A DNA stretch of 64,000 nucleotides from Schaedlerella arabinosiphila (GTDB lineage: Bacteria; Bacillota; Clostridia; Lachnospirales; Lachnospiraceae): contig NZ_RHJS01000002.1 of the NCBI RefSeq assembly GCF_003885045.1, forward strand, positions 310,001 through 374,000. Direction: 5' to 3'. The notes beneath the pieces were generated by a model. That model saw only the letters and a program-made list of their open reading frames with translations. It searched no databases and was not told where the DNA came from. Both the position numbers and the translations under genes were made by a program. Positions 26,245 through 34,556 of the stretch are shown piece by piece. Numbering within the stretch: position 1 is the stretch's first letter; every line of letters starts with the position of its first letter.

Positions 26245-27462
26245 ATGATGAAAAAGTATGTGATTGTTTTGTGTGACGGGATGGCGGATGAACCGCTGCA
26301 GGAGCTGGATGGAAAAACCCCTCTTGAAGCCGCCCGGACGCCGAATATGGACAGGCTGGCGCCCCGCTCCGAGATCGGCATGGTGCGGACGGTGCCGGAA
26401 GGCATGTCCCCGGGCAGCGATACGGCCAATCTGTCGGTCATCGGATACGATCCGTCAAAATACTATTCCGGGCGTTCTCCGCTGGAAGCGCTGAGCATCG
26501 GGGTGGATATGAAAGAGGACGACGTGTCATTCCGCTGCAATGTGGTGACTTTGTCCGAGGAAGAAGACAACTATGAGGACCGGCGGATCTTGGATCACAG
26601 TTCGGGAGAGATCAGCACCGGGGACGCGGCGGTTTTGATCGAAGCTCTGAAGGAAGGGCTGAGACGGGACGGATACGAGTTCTATGCAGGCACCAGCTAC
26701 CGCCATCTGCTGATCTGGAAGCAGGGCAGAGTGGTGGAGCTGACCGCGCCCCACGATATCCTGACCCGGCGGATCGGGGAATATCTTCCCCAGGATCCGG
26801 TGCTGCGGGAGATGATGGTGAAGAGCTATGAGATCCTCTCCAGCCATCCCATCAATGTGAAGCGGAAGGAAAAGGGGCTCAATCCGGCCAATTCCGCCTG
26901 GTTCTGGGGGGCAGGCACCCGGCCTGCGCTGACTTCCTTTGAGGAGGAGCATCACCTCAAAGGGGCCATGGTCTCTGCCGTGGATCTTCTGAAAGGCATC
27001 GCGGTGGGCGCAGGAATGCGCAATATCACCGTGGAAGGCGCCAACGGCGGCTTGGACACGAATTATGCGGGAAAAGGGCAGGCGGCCATCGAGGCGCTCC
27101 GGGAAGATACGGATTTTGTATATATACATATTGAAGCTCCGGACGAGATGGGGCATCAGGGCAGCTTTGAGAACAAGATCACGGCCATTGAGCGGATCGA
27201 TGAGCAGATCATCGGCCCGATCACGGAAACGCTGGAGGCGGACGGCATAGAGTTCCGTATGCTGGTATTACCTGACCATCCGACCCCGGTTCGGGTGCGT
27301 ACCCATGTAGGGGACCCGGTTCCCTATCTGCTGTATGACAGTACTGCGGATCTGGGCGGCAGAGCAGTCCGGTATGATGAAAAGACCGGGCAGGAGAGCG
27401 GGATCATGGCGGAGAAAGGCCATATGCTGATCCGGCATTTGTTTGAGAAAAATGAAATGTAA
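26245..27462 (+). CDS. ApgM-type phosphoglycerate mutase family protein, proposed homoserine kinase
   Basis: A 405-residue member of the archaeal cofactor-independent phosphoglycerate mutase branch of the alkaline phosphatase superfamily. The metal/nucleophile start VIVLCDGMADEP and MSPGSDTANLSVIGYDP are present, as are EAPDEMGHQGSFENKITAIERID and LPDHPTPVRVRTHVGDPVPYLL. Members beside hom in genomes without ordinary thrB have been proposed as homoserine kinases (the TIGR02535 type). Here it follows hom by five bases, supporting that role. The alternative is a glycolytic mutase. The start may be 26245 or the adjacent ATG at 26248. Confidence 0.85.
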   Translation: MMKKYVIVLCDGMADEPLQELDGKTPLEAARTPNMDRLAPRSEIGMVRTVPEGMSPGSDTANLSVIGYDPSKYYSGRSPLEALSIGVDMKEDDVSFRCNVVTLSEEEDNYEDRRILDHSSGEISTGDAAVLIEALKEGLRRDGYEFYAGTSYRHLLIWKQGRVVELTAPHDILTRRIGEYLPQDPVLREMMVKSYEILSSHPINVKRKEKGLNPANSAWFWGAGTRPALTSFEEEHHLKGAMVSAVDLLKGIAVGAGMRNITVEGANGGLDTNYAGKGQAAIEALREDTDFVYIHIEAPDEMGHQGSFENKITAIERIDEQIIGPITETLEADGIEFRMLVLPDHPTPVRVRTHVGDPVPYLLYDSTADLGGRAVRYDEKTGQESGIMAEKGHMLIRHLFEKNEM

Positions 27463-27469
27463 AGTGAAG

Positions 27470-27496
27470 GGGGGCTAACGGAAGCGCTCCCCCCCA
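27470..27496. terminator. GC-rich hairpin between convergent genes
   Basis: A run of six G pairs with a run of C around CTAACGGAAGCG, just after the ApgM-type gene. No good U tract follows directly, so efficiency is uncertain. Confidence 0.45.
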
Positions 27497-27562
27497 TCAC
27501 AAGCTGGCAGAAATTGGCTGTCTTTTTTGTTTTGATGTTCATCTAAAACCATTTCTGCCTTT

Positions 27563-28345
27563 TTACAGTTTGTCTATTTTATTTCGAGCCTTTTTTCGAA
27601 GCTTAAACAGCAGGCTGGAGGAATACTGCTCATTATGGATTAGCAATTCATAGATCTCCATGAGACCCGCTGAGTAAACAAACCCAAAAAGTCCGAACCC
27701 GAACCCGAGGAAAACAAGGGAATGGTAATTGGTCCAGGGGATGAACCCGTTTCCGGTAAATACGATTGCGAGAATCCCCATGATAAATAAAGTAAGGCTG
27801 GGAACTGCCAGCAGCCGGCATTTTTTTTCGATGATCCGGTACTCTGCGGATAATTCTTTTAAAACCTCATAATCAAAGATCAGCGGCTCCTGCTTCAAGA
27901 CCTTATACTTGTACTGCTCCGTGAACATTCCGGCGATCATTGCAATGATCCCTGAAATGACACATACGGCGATTCCCAGGAGCTGCCAGGTACGGCTGCC
28001 GGAAAACATGATATATGGAATCCCGCTGAATGCCCAGAACATCAAACACAGGCCAACGCAGAGATTTTCTTTTTTACCGTTGGAAATATATCCCAATGCA
28101 AATTCCCTGCTCACATAGTAGCCTTTTTCGTCGCTCTCTGTCTTGACTTTTTCATCCTTCAGCAGAAAATCCGTAGATACCTCAAAGACATTGGATAATT
28201 GTAAAAGCTTTTCCGTTTCCGGGTATCCCTGATTGTTTTCCCATTTGCTGACCGCCTGCCGGGTTGTTCCGAGCTGCTCGGCCAGAGCCTCCTGTGAGAG
28301 TCCTTTTTCCTTTCTCAGTTTCAAGATTTTTTCACCAAGATTCAT
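27563..28345 (-). CDS. XRE-family regulator with membrane C-terminus
   Basis: A 260-residue protein with a helix-turn-helix at about 1-60 (LGEKILKLRKEKGLSQEALAEQLGTT, then RQAVSKWENNQGYPETEKL). A linker follows, then about four hydrophobic helices between 95 and 245. Such HTH-plus-membrane proteins are common in clostridia and are thought to sense envelope stress or membrane-active compounds. The ATG at 28345 has GGAGG ten bases upstream; the in-frame ATG 11 codons earlier has no site. It lies downstream of the HTH-ABC/permease pair on the same strand but has its own strong promoter. Targets are unknown. Confidence 0.8.
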   Translation of the reverse strand: MNLGEKILKLRKEKGLSQEALAEQLGTTRQAVSKWENNQGYPETEKLLQLSNVFEVSTDFLLKDEKVKTESDEKGYYVSREFALGYISNGKKENLCVGLCLMFWAFSGIPYIMFSGSRTWQLLGIAVCVISGIIAMIAGMFTEQYKYKVLKQEPLIFDYEVLKELSAEYRIIEKKCRLLAVPSLTLFIMGILAIVFTGNGFIPWTNYHSLVFLGFGFGLFGFVYSAGLMEIYELLIHNEQYSSSLLFKLRKKARNKIDKL

Positions 28346-28431
28346 GCTGTTTATTCCTCCGTGTTTATGGTTTTTCATAAGGCAGGGCTGCCTGTATGAT
28401 GGGAAAAGGATATCAGATCCTGCTGTATTTT

Positions 28432-28460
28432 ACTATATTTTGAAAGATGCATTTTGTCAA
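28432..28460 (-). promoter_or_regulatory. Promoter of the XRE membrane regulator
   Basis: On the reverse strand, a perfect -35 TTGACA (28455-28460) and -10 TATAGT (28432-28437) are spaced by 17 bp, about 85 bases before the start codon. Confidence 0.75.
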
Positions 28461-28559
28461 TATCCGGTTGCATGAGCGTCCGATCACGGAATTAGCCGGA
28501 TGCCGTGCAGTGAATGCGCGCCGCCGTGAGTTCTGCAAGGCTGCACTGGCTGCGGCGGG

Positions 28560-29882
28560 CTATTCCATATACCGCCTGCTCATAAGGTATACTGCAAGGA
28601 AATAGCAGGTATAAAATAAGAATGTACACAGCAGGTATTCGCCGGTAAACCGGAACAATATATTGTGCAGCGTGCCCGGAAGCAGGCAGTTTAATTTCCG
28701 GTTCAAAAGCGGTACGCAGGGCACAAAAACCGGAAGGGCGATCAGCAGCGGCAGGGACAGACGAACCGCGGTCTGCTGCATAGACAGATGCCTGAGCTGC
28801 AGGGCGCTCCGGCCGATATAGTACAGAATCCGGAGACTTTCCGCTTCCTGCCTGATCTGGATGAGCTGCTGCAGGGACAGCATGGAAAAGTAAATGACAA
28901 GAAAGACCACACAGAGGCTGACCTGTACCAGGCCCATCCACTGCTGGACGCTCCGCTCAAAGAGGGCCAGCTCCGGACGCAGCATGAATCTCCCTACGAT
29001 GAAGCTCATTGCAGAGAACAGAAAGCACAGGCAGAAAACCGTGTTTAGGATCGCGTGGGTCTGAAAATCGGAGGTGATTTCCGCCAGGATATACAGTCTG
29101 TTTGTCTGGTACAGAGAGGCGGACTTTTCCCGTCTGAGTGCGTACAGAAACCCGAACAGCCATTGATAAAAAGCGAACACCGTGATGAACAGCGGAATTG
29201 CGGCAACGGATATCAGGAAACCGGCAGAATGCTCCGGCAGAAATGCGATTCCCCACACAGCCGCCGCCAGGCATCCGAAGCCGGCCAGGAAGACCAGACC
29301 CCATTTTTTCGGGTTGTATGTGCGGCTCATTGTCTGATTCCGCTTTTTCTCATACATCAGTTCCCGGATCTGCAGCCTGCGGATACGCCCATATAGCTGA
29401 AATGCGCAGACCGCTTCCACAAGGCAGAAGTAGAAAAATGTGTGCGGCAGGCTTCTTGCATAAAGTGCAGAGGGCGTCATTTTCAGATAATCCATACCCC
29501 TATCCAAGGCCGGCAAGACCAAGGCGCGGCAGAGGGCGAATCCGGCGGCCGTGCCTGCCAGGAAACAGAAGCAACCGATCAGAAGAAATTCCGCGAGAAA
29601 CAGCAGAGACAGCCTGTTTTTTTCCATACCCAGCAGCAGATAGTTTGCCAGTTCCCGGGCGCGCTGCTTCAGCATAAATGCGTTGATATAGCCAACCAGG
29701 GCGATCAGGATCACAGCGATCAGCACAGGCAGGGAGGCAGCCTGGAATCCTGCGGTTTTTCCCATAACGGCAATGCAGCCGGAGACCTCCGTAACGGCCA
29801 GCAGAATCACCATGGCGGCAATATATAAAAGATAATCGACCCAGGAGCGCTTTGCGCTGCGGATTGCCAGTCTAGCGTACAT
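28560..29882 (-). CDS. ABC transporter permease, FtsX-like
   Basis: A 440-residue integral membrane protein with about eight hydrophobic helices and a LARLAIRS-like cytoplasmic start typical of FtsX/BceB permeases. The segment FMLKQRARELANYLLLGMEKNRL matches the conserved coupling region after the first helices. It lacks the large extracellular domain of BceB proteins and is shorter (BceB is about 650 residues). The ATG at 29882 overlaps the end of the ATPase gene and has GGAGGAAAA upstream, so the two are translationally coupled. The likely role is export, or resistance to a membrane-active peptide or similar compound; the substrate is not known. Confidence 0.8.
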   Translation of the reverse strand: MYARLAIRSAKRSWVDYLLYIAAMVILLAVTEVSGCIAVMGKTAGFQAASLPVLIAVILIALVGYINAFMLKQRARELANYLLLGMEKNRLSLLFLAEFLLIGCFCFLAGTAAGFALCRALVLPALDRGMDYLKMTPSALYARSLPHTFFYFCLVEAVCAFQLYGRIRRLQIRELMYEKKRNQTMSRTYNPKKWGLVFLAGFGCLAAAVWGIAFLPEHSAGFLISVAAIPLFITVFAFYQWLFGFLYALRREKSASLYQTNRLYILAEITSDFQTHAILNTVFCLCFLFSAMSFIVGRFMLRPELALFERSVQQWMGLVQVSLCVVFLVIYFSMLSLQQLIQIRQEAESLRILYYIGRSALQLRHLSMQQTAVRLSLPLLIALPVFVPCVPLLNRKLNCLLPGTLHNILFRFTGEYLLCTFLFYTCYFLAVYLMSRRYME

Positions 29883-30948
29883 CTCTGTTTTCCTCCTCCA
29901 TCCATGCCATTTTTTCCAATATGCCTGCAAAAAAAGCCTGTCTGTTTTCCTGATTCCTGCTCATGGACGTCCGGATTTCCCCGTCCTGCATAAAAAAGAT
30001 CCGGTCGCAGCAGCTGGCCGACAAAACGTCGTGGGTGACCATCAAAATGGTTACGCCGTATTCTCTGGAGAGCATGGAAAAGGTATCCAGAAGCTGTCTT
30101 GCAGCCTGGGAATCCAGGGCGCCCGTTGGCTCGTCCGCCAGAAGAATGTCCGGGTCTGCCGCCAGGGCCCTTGCACAGGCGCAGCGCTGCCGCTGCCCGC
30201 CGGATACCTCATAGGGAAACTGATCCAATACAGAGGAGATTCCCAGCTTTTCGGAGACATCCAGAACGGTTTTTCGAATCGTATCTTTCGGGGCAGCTTT
30301 TACGGTCAGGGCGAGCGCGATATTTTCATAGATCGTCAAAGTGTCCAGTAAATTGTACTCCTGAAAGACAAAGCCCAGGTGTTCCCGGCGGAATCTGGCT
30401 GCCTCGGACTCAGAGAGAGCCGTCACATCCCTGCCGCTGATTCGGACAGTGCCGCCGGTGGGCTTGTCGATGGTGGCGATCAGATGGAGCAGCGTCGTTT
30501 TTCCGCAGCCGGATGCCCCCATAATTCCGGTGAAGCTGCCGCGGGGGATTTGAAAGCTGACGTTTTTTACTGCCTGGGTCGGCGCGTCTCCTGAGCCGTA
30601 GACTTTGGAAACACCGCACACCTCCAGGGCATTTTCCGCAGCGGGCGGTACGTCTTCATCCCACTGATTATGTCCCAGCCAGTTTGTGATTACTTCCAGC
30701 AGGACTTCGTCTGTCTTTTCTCTCAAATTTCCTTCCGGGATGCATTCGCCGGCAAACAATTCATTCAGCGTGATTCCCAGAAGATTGCAGAGCTGCGGAA
30801 ATAAAGACAGATCCGGCATGGAACGTCCTGTCTCCCATTTGGAAACGGCTTTGTTTGTGATTCCAAGCATTTCTGCCAACTGGTTCTGCGTCCACCCGTT
30901 GGCCCTGCGGCGTTCGGAAATAAAGCCGCCGATTTTGGTCTGATCCAT
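29872..30948 (-). CDS. Fusion of XRE helix-turn-helix and ABC transporter ATPase
   Basis: A 358-residue protein combining an N-terminal DNA-binding HTH (about 8-62: IGGFISERRRANGWTQNQLAEM, with ITNKAVSKWETGRSMPD) with an ABC ATPase of the LolD/BceA type (about 108-345). Walker A is GASGCGKTT (144-152), the Q-loop is Q196, the signature VSGGQRQR (248-255), Walker B ILLADEPT with ALD, and the switch His306. The ATG at 30948 has AGGAGG nine bases upstream and lies before the HTH, so the fusion is real and not two genes. It overlaps the permease gene downstream. A perfect palindrome sits next to its promoter. I infer a transporter that controls its own transcription. Confidence 0.88.
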   Translation of the reverse strand: MDQTKIGGFISERRRANGWTQNQLAEMLGITNKAVSKWETGRSMPDLSLFPQLCNLLGITLNELFAGECIPEGNLREKTDEVLLEVITNWLGHNQWDEDVPPAAENALEVCGVSKVYGSGDAPTQAVKNVSFQIPRGSFTGIMGASGCGKTTLLHLIATIDKPTGGTVRISGRDVTALSESEAARFRREHLGFVFQEYNLLDTLTIYENIALALTVKAAPKDTIRKTVLDVSEKLGISSVLDQFPYEVSGGQRQRCACARALAADPDILLADEPTGALDSQAARQLLDTFSMLSREYGVTILMVTHDVLSASCCDRIFFMQDGEIRTSMSRNQENRQAFFAGILEKMAWMEEENRDVR

Positions 30949-30975
30949 AGTGCAAAACCTCCTGTTCTGCTGTCT

Positions 30976-31018
30976 ATGATACCAGATTTCTTGAAAAATG
31001 GACACCTACCGGCGGTAG
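30976..31018 (-). promoter_or_regulatory. Promoter and palindromic operator of the HTH-ABC operon
   Basis: On the reverse strand, -10 TATCAT (30976-30981) lies 17 bp from a weak -35 (30999-31004). A perfect 13 bp palindrome CTACCG-G-CGGTAG (31006-31018) abuts the -35 on its upstream side, a place suited to an activator or repressor. The encoded HTH is the obvious candidate. Confidence 0.55.
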
Positions 31019-31159
31019 AATCGGAAATTTTCATGGAAATGAGAAAGAAAAACGGCCCGCAAATGGGATTTGCGCCATTGGTACCATGAGTGCAAAGGCT
31101 GATTGCTGGACTTTTTACAGAAAAAAGGGATAATAGAAGTAAGGAAGGAGGAAAACAAC

Positions 31160-31354
31160 ATGAATATCGCGGCAATAATTATCGAAATCAGAAAACAAAG
31201 AAAAATGACACAGGAGGATTTTGCAAAATTGTTTCATGTAACACGACAAACGGTATCCAATTGGGAAAACGAAAAAAGCTATCCGGATATCAAAACGCTT
31301 GTAGAAATAAGCGACGAATTTGATATTTCACTGGATAATCCTGCCGATCATTGA
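31160..31354 (+). CDS. Short XRE-family helix-turn-helix protein, probably truncated
   Basis: A 64-residue protein that is almost only an HTH domain (MNIAAIIIEIRKQRKMTQEDF, then LFHVTRQTVSNWENEKSYPDIKTLVEISDEFDISLDN). AAGGAGG precedes the ATG at 31160. Homologous regulators usually continue after this point with a linker and a second domain; here it ends at PADH. The following 370 bases hold fragments of coding-like sequence with stops, so this looks like the surviving 5' end of a decayed longer gene. It may still bind DNA. It is divergent from the HTH-ABC fusion. Confidence 0.65.
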   Translation: MNIAAIIIEIRKQRKMTQEDFAKLFHVTRQTVSNWENEKSYPDIKTLVEISDEFDISLDNPADH

Positions 31355-31600
31355 TAGGGCTTTGGAATTATGGGATTCCATTAACGAATAAACTATTTGT
31401 CTCTGCCGGCCAAAGCCGGCAGAGGGGCGGAGAGATTGTAAAAAATCCTGATTATATTGCTGATACTTAAAAGCTGAATATTGCTCTCATACTAAAGGAG
31501 ATACAGTCTGAGCAGGAAGTATTTAAAACAGTATTACGTTTGGTGACATCAAAAGAGAATGATTCCGATATCTTTAAAGTAAGATAGGAACAGAACTCTT
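31355..31600 (+). pseudogene. Decayed coding remnant downstream of the short XRE gene
   Basis: No intact gene is visible between 31355 and 31731. Two short coding-like runs in different frames can be read: NPDYIADT ending at a stop near 31470, then from about 31471 KLNIALILKEIQSE and EVFKTVLRLVTSKENDSDIFKVR ending at a stop near 31587. The change of frame between them suggests a frameshifted remnant, plausibly the lost 3' part of the XRE gene. A perfect 10 bp hairpin (31401-31424) interrupts it. The A/T content is higher than in neighbours. Confidence 0.4.
31401..31424. terminator. Perfect 10 bp GC-rich hairpin in the decayed region
   Basis: CTCTGCCGGC pairs with GCCGGCAGAG around a CAAA loop. 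It lacks a T run on either strand, so it may not terminate transcription efficiently. Confidence 0.4.
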
Positions 31601-31669
31601 TGAGGTAGAAGATTTCGTGCGGTCCACACGCCGATGGTACTGACAGCATTTTCGGAGAGCCTCATTTTA

Positions 31670-31700
31670 ATTTGTAAAATTTATAAACAAATGCTATACT
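31670..31700 (+). promoter_or_regulatory. Promoter with overlapping inverted repeat before the HTH-DUF1848 pair
   Basis: -35 TTGTAA (31672-31677) and -10 TATACT (31695-31700) are 17 bp apart. An inverted repeat ATTTGT (31670-31675) / ACAAAT (31687-31692) overlaps the -35 and spacer, and a third ACAAAT follows at 31711-31716. This suits autorepression by the small HTH protein encoded next. Confidence 0.6.
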
Positions 31701-31731
31701 ATTAAGATAGACAAATGAGGAGGTGGAAAGC

Positions 31732-31911
31732 ATGGCTTATTCAGAAGAAATAAAGAAAATTCGTCAGAAATGTTTTCTTTCACAGAAGACTTTTGGTAGA
31801 GAACTTGGAGTTTCTTTTTCATCAATCAACCGTTGGGAAAGTGGAAAAAGAAAACCAGGTATCTCTGCTATGAAGAAGATCAAAGATTTTTGTGATGCTC
31901 AAGTATTATGA
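31732..31911 (+). CDS. Minimal helix-turn-helix regulator
   Basis: A 59-residue protein consisting of one HTH (EIKKIRQKCFLSQKTFGREL, then VSFSSINRWESGKRKPGISAMKKI). GAGGAGGTGGAAAGC precedes the ATG. Its stop codon overlaps the start of the DUF1848 gene (ATGA), so the two are translationally coupled. Its promoter carries an inverted repeat over the -35 box. The likely role is repressor of its own two-gene operon, inferred from layout. Confidence 0.75.
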   Translation: MAYSEEIKKIRQKCFLSQKTFGRELGVSFSSINRWESGKRKPGISAMKKIKDFCDAQVL

Positions 31912-32843
31912 TACTGAGCGTCAGCAGAAGAACAGATATTCCGGCCTTTTATGCGGAGTGGTTTTTTCAGCGTATCCGGGAAGGATTTTTGTATGTCAGA
32001 AACCCGATGAATCCCCGTCAGGTGAGCAGGATCGGTCTGTCTCCCGAAGTGGTGGACTGCATCATATTCTGGAGCAAGAATCCGGCGCCGATGCTGGAAA
32101 GGCTGGATGAGCTGAGGGAATATCCCTTCTATTTTCAATTTACGCTGACAGGGTATGGAAGGGATATCGAACCGGGACTTCCGGATAAAAGGAAAGAGGT
32201 TATCGGTACATTTCAGAAATTATCTGAAAAAGTGGGGAAGGAGAGGGTCGTCTGGCGGTACGATCCGATTCTGGTAAATGGCAGGTATACGATAGAATAT
32301 CACTTGAAAGCCTTTGAGGAGATTGCCGGCTGTCTCAAAGGTTATACGGAAAAGGTGGTCATCAGTTTTGTTGATTTTTATGCGAAGACGCTGCGCAATA
32401 CAAAAGATCTGTATATAAAGAGCCTGAGCAGGGAAGAAATGAGGGAAATCGCGGAAGGAATGGCACAGATTGCAAAAAGCTGCGGGCTGGTGATTGAAAC
32501 CTGTGCAGAGCAGATCAATCTGCAGGATGTGGGAATCCGGCACGGGAGCTGTATTGATAAAAAGCGGATCGAGAAGATTGTGGGATGTTCACTGAGCGTA
32601 GAAAAAGACAAAAACCAGAGAGAAGCCTGCGGCTGCTGCGAAAGTATTGATGTGGGAGCCTACAATACCTGTAGAAATGGGTGTAGGTATTGTTATGCGA
32701 ATTATCATGAGGAACAGGTGCGGAAGTGTATAGCATGCTATGATGTAGATTCGCCGCTGCTCTGCGGAAGGATTGAACCGGAGGAACGGGTAACAGACAG
32801 GAAAGTGAGATCTTTTCGGAATCCGCAGCTGAGTATTTTTTAA
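31908..32843 (+). CDS. DUF1848 family protein with C-terminal CX3CX2C cluster
   Basis: A 311-residue protein of unknown function. The N-terminal part has SRRTDIPAFYAEWF, VSRIGLSPEVVDCIIFWSKNP, and FTLTGYGRDIEPGLPDK, then RVVWRYDPILVNGRYT. These resemble TIM-barrel strands of the spore photoproduct lyase (SplB) branch of radical SAM enzymes. Near the C-terminus are CGCC (241-244) and YNTCRNGCRYCYANYH, giving a CX3CX2C set at C255, C259 and C262 with the following YA typical of radical SAM iron-sulphur loops. In ordinary radical SAM proteins this motif is N-terminal, so a permuted barrel is possible. It is coupled to the small HTH gene. Family call firm; chemistry inferred. Confidence 0.82.
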   Translation: MILSVSRRTDIPAFYAEWFFQRIREGFLYVRNPMNPRQVSRIGLSPEVVDCIIFWSKNPAPMLERLDELREYPFYFQFTLTGYGRDIEPGLPDKRKEVIGTFQKLSEKVGKERVVWRYDPILVNGRYTIEYHLKAFEEIAGCLKGYTEKVVISFVDFYAKTLRNTKDLYIKSLSREEMREIAEGMAQIAKSCGLVIETCAEQINLQDVGIRHGSCIDKKRIEKIVGCSLSVEKDKNQREACGCCESIDVGAYNTCRNGCRYCYANYHEEQVRKCIACYDVDSPLLCGRIEPEERVTDRKVRSFRNPQLSIF

Positions 32844-32943
32844 TATGATCCGGGAGTACCTAAGACGTGAAGCGCGATACTGAGCGCCAGACAGATCTGC
32901 CGCTCAGTATCATATGGCTAGAATTACCACTTTCTCAACAGTT

Positions 32944-33519
32944 CTACAGATTCCCTTTCAACCCGATCTCCTCCGCCTTTTCTTTCATCCCCTCAATGGT
33001 CTCCCGGATCACCTCGTCCAGTTCCATCCCCAGCATTTCAGAACCTTTGCGGATCACTTCGCGGTCTACTCCTGCGGCGAAGCGCTTGTCTTTGAACTTT
33101 TTCTTTACGGATTTCACCTCCAGATCCAACACACTCTTAGAAGGACGCATCAGGCACGCCGCATTGATCAGGCCGGTCAGCTCATCGATCGTATACAGTA
33201 CCTTTTCCATCTGGCTTTCCGGCTTGGTATCCGTGCAGAGTCCGTATCCGTGGCAGCTCATGGCGCGGATGTAGACCTCATCAATCCCTTCTTTCCGCAT
33301 GATCTCTTCTGCCTTTTTGCAATGCTCCTCCGGGAACTGTTCATAATCCAGGTCGTGCAGCAGTCCGGCCACACCCCAGACTTCCTCATCTTCTCCGCTG
33401 AGGCGTCCGAAGTGGCTCATGACAGCTTCTACAGCCAGAGCGTGCTGCTGAAGAGCCGGGGACTTCGTGTAGTCCGTCAGCAGTTTCCATGCGTCTTCTC
33501 TTGATAGTTTCTTTTCCAT
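32944..33519 (-). CDS. HD-domain hydrolase family protein
   Basis: A 191-residue protein with the metal-binding HD pattern: H in QQHALAVEAVM, HD in AGLLHDLDYE, a later His in AMSCHGYG, and the Asp in YTIDELTGL. The rest is helical with a charged C-terminal region. Such small stand-alone HD proteins are predicted phosphohydrolases, but the substrate cannot be told. GGAGG precedes the ATG at 33519. It lies 24 bases downstream of azlD on the same strand and may be the last gene of that transcript. Confidence 0.85.
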   Translation of the reverse strand: MEKKLSREDAWKLLTDYTKSPALQQHALAVEAVMSHFGRLSGEDEEVWGVAGLLHDLDYEQFPEEHCKKAEEIMRKEGIDEVYIRAMSCHGYGLCTDTKPESQMEKVLYTIDELTGLINAACLMRPSKSVLDLEVKSVKKKFKDKRFAAGVDREVIRKGSEMLGMELDEVIRETIEGMKEKAEEIGLKGNL

Positions 33520-33543
33520 TTTGAAAACCTCCTACTTACTTTA

Positions 33544-33867
33544 TCAAAAAAATGTCTGTACCAGAAACATATACAAAACCGTCCCACATCCAATACTCAG
33601 CAGGGTATTCTTTTTCCACTTATGCAGAACAACGATAAAAAGGATGGCGGTCAGCTCGGGCAGGGCAAAATGTCCGTCGGAAAACGCGTCCTTTAAGCAG
33701 TACACCACCAGCAGCCCGATGACCGCATAGGGCAGGACCGTTCCGAGATAGGTAATATAGCGCGGCGGCTCCTTTCCTTCCGGAAATATGAAAAAAGGAA
33801 GAAAGCGCGTCGCCATGGTTCCCAGTACGACGGCAGCAATCGTGAGAATACTCTGTGCGGCTGTCAT
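33544..33867 (-). CDS. azlD: AzlD family branched-chain amino acid transport protein
   Basis: A 107-residue membrane protein with four hydrophobic segments, partner of AzlC in branched-chain amino acid (and analogue) export. Visible are [20 protein letters not shown], the [24 protein letters not shown] region, [20 protein letters not shown] and [16 protein letters not shown]. The ATG at 33867 overlaps the azlC stop by four bases (ATGA), indicating translational coupling and stoichiometric expression. A longer reading of the frame upstream is only antisense-like extension inside azlC. Confidence 0.87.
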   Translation of the reverse strand: MTAAQSILTIAAVVLGTMATRFLPFFIFPEGKEPPRYITYLGTVLPYAVIGLLVVYCLKDAFSDGHFALPELTAILFIVVLHKWKKNTLLSIGCGTVLYMFLVQTFF

Positions 33868-34556
33868 GGCTCTTCCTCCTTCCTGCCGTATTTTCTGCCG
33901 ATAGAAAAACACAGGATGATCAGGGCCATGGCAGGCAGTATAAAACCCTGGTTCCCGAATACCAGCAGGCAGAGCAGTGAACAGCCCAGGCCGGTGAGGG
34001 CCGGGCGGTGGTCCCTGGATTCCTCCCACTGGTTGATGAACATGACGACAAACAGTGCCGTCATGACGAACTCGATGCCTGTCGTATCAAAATGTATGAC
34101 ATATCCCAAAAGGGCTCCCGCGGTCGCGCCCGTGACCCAGTAAATCTGATTCAGCAGTGTTACAAAGAACATGAACCATCCCCTGTCTACATCCGGGGGC
34201 GGCGCTACGGTGCAGTTGATGGTAAAGGACTCGTCGCACATCCCATAGATCAGATAGGGCTTTTTCCAACCCGTATTCTTGTACTTTTCCAGCATGGAGA
34301 TCCCGTAGAACAGGTGCCTCGCATTGACCATCAGCGCCAGGAAAAAGGCATGCAGCGGATGAAAGGCGGACAGCAGCAGCTCCACGGTGACAAATTCCAT
34401 AGAACCGGCAAAGATGAACAGGCTCATGAACATGGGATAGACAAAGGAAAAACCTTTGCTCCTCATGAGAAATCCATAGGACATGCCCAAAAAAAGAAAG
34501 CCGATACAGATGGGGAGCGTATAAGGCAGGGCGGCTTTGAATGCTTTTGTTTTCAT
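33864..34556 (-). CDS. azlC: AzlC family branched-chain amino acid exporter
   Basis: A 230-residue integral membrane protein with the family start [25 protein letters not shown]. The conserved [29 protein letters not shown] and [11 protein letters not shown] follow. Together with AzlD it forms the export complex for branched-chain amino acids. The ATG at 34556 has GGAGG ten bases upstream; the TTG three codons earlier is too close to that site. The coupled azlD and then the HD gene follow. pckA lies upstream behind a terminator. Confidence 0.9.
   Translation of the reverse strand: MKTKAFKAALPYTLPICIGFLFLGMSYGFLMRSKGFSFVYPMFMSLFIFAGSMEFVTVELLLSAFHPLHAFFLALMVNARHLFYGISMLEKYKNTGWKKPYLIYGMCDESFTINCTVAPPPDVDRGWFMFFVTLLNQIYWVTGATAGALLGYVIHFDTTGIEFVMTALFVVMFINQWEESRDHRPALTGLGCSLLCLLVFGNQGFILPAMALIILCFSIGRKYGRKEEEP

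Noticed and set aside
28492..28941. Reverse-strand frame overlapping the end of the permease gene
   Set aside because: Out-of-frame shadow of the FtsX-like permease, with no ribosome site.
33544..34029. 161-codon version of azlD
   Set aside because: The extra 54 codons overlap azlC out of frame and lack AzlD homology; the ATGA overlap gives the true start at 33867.
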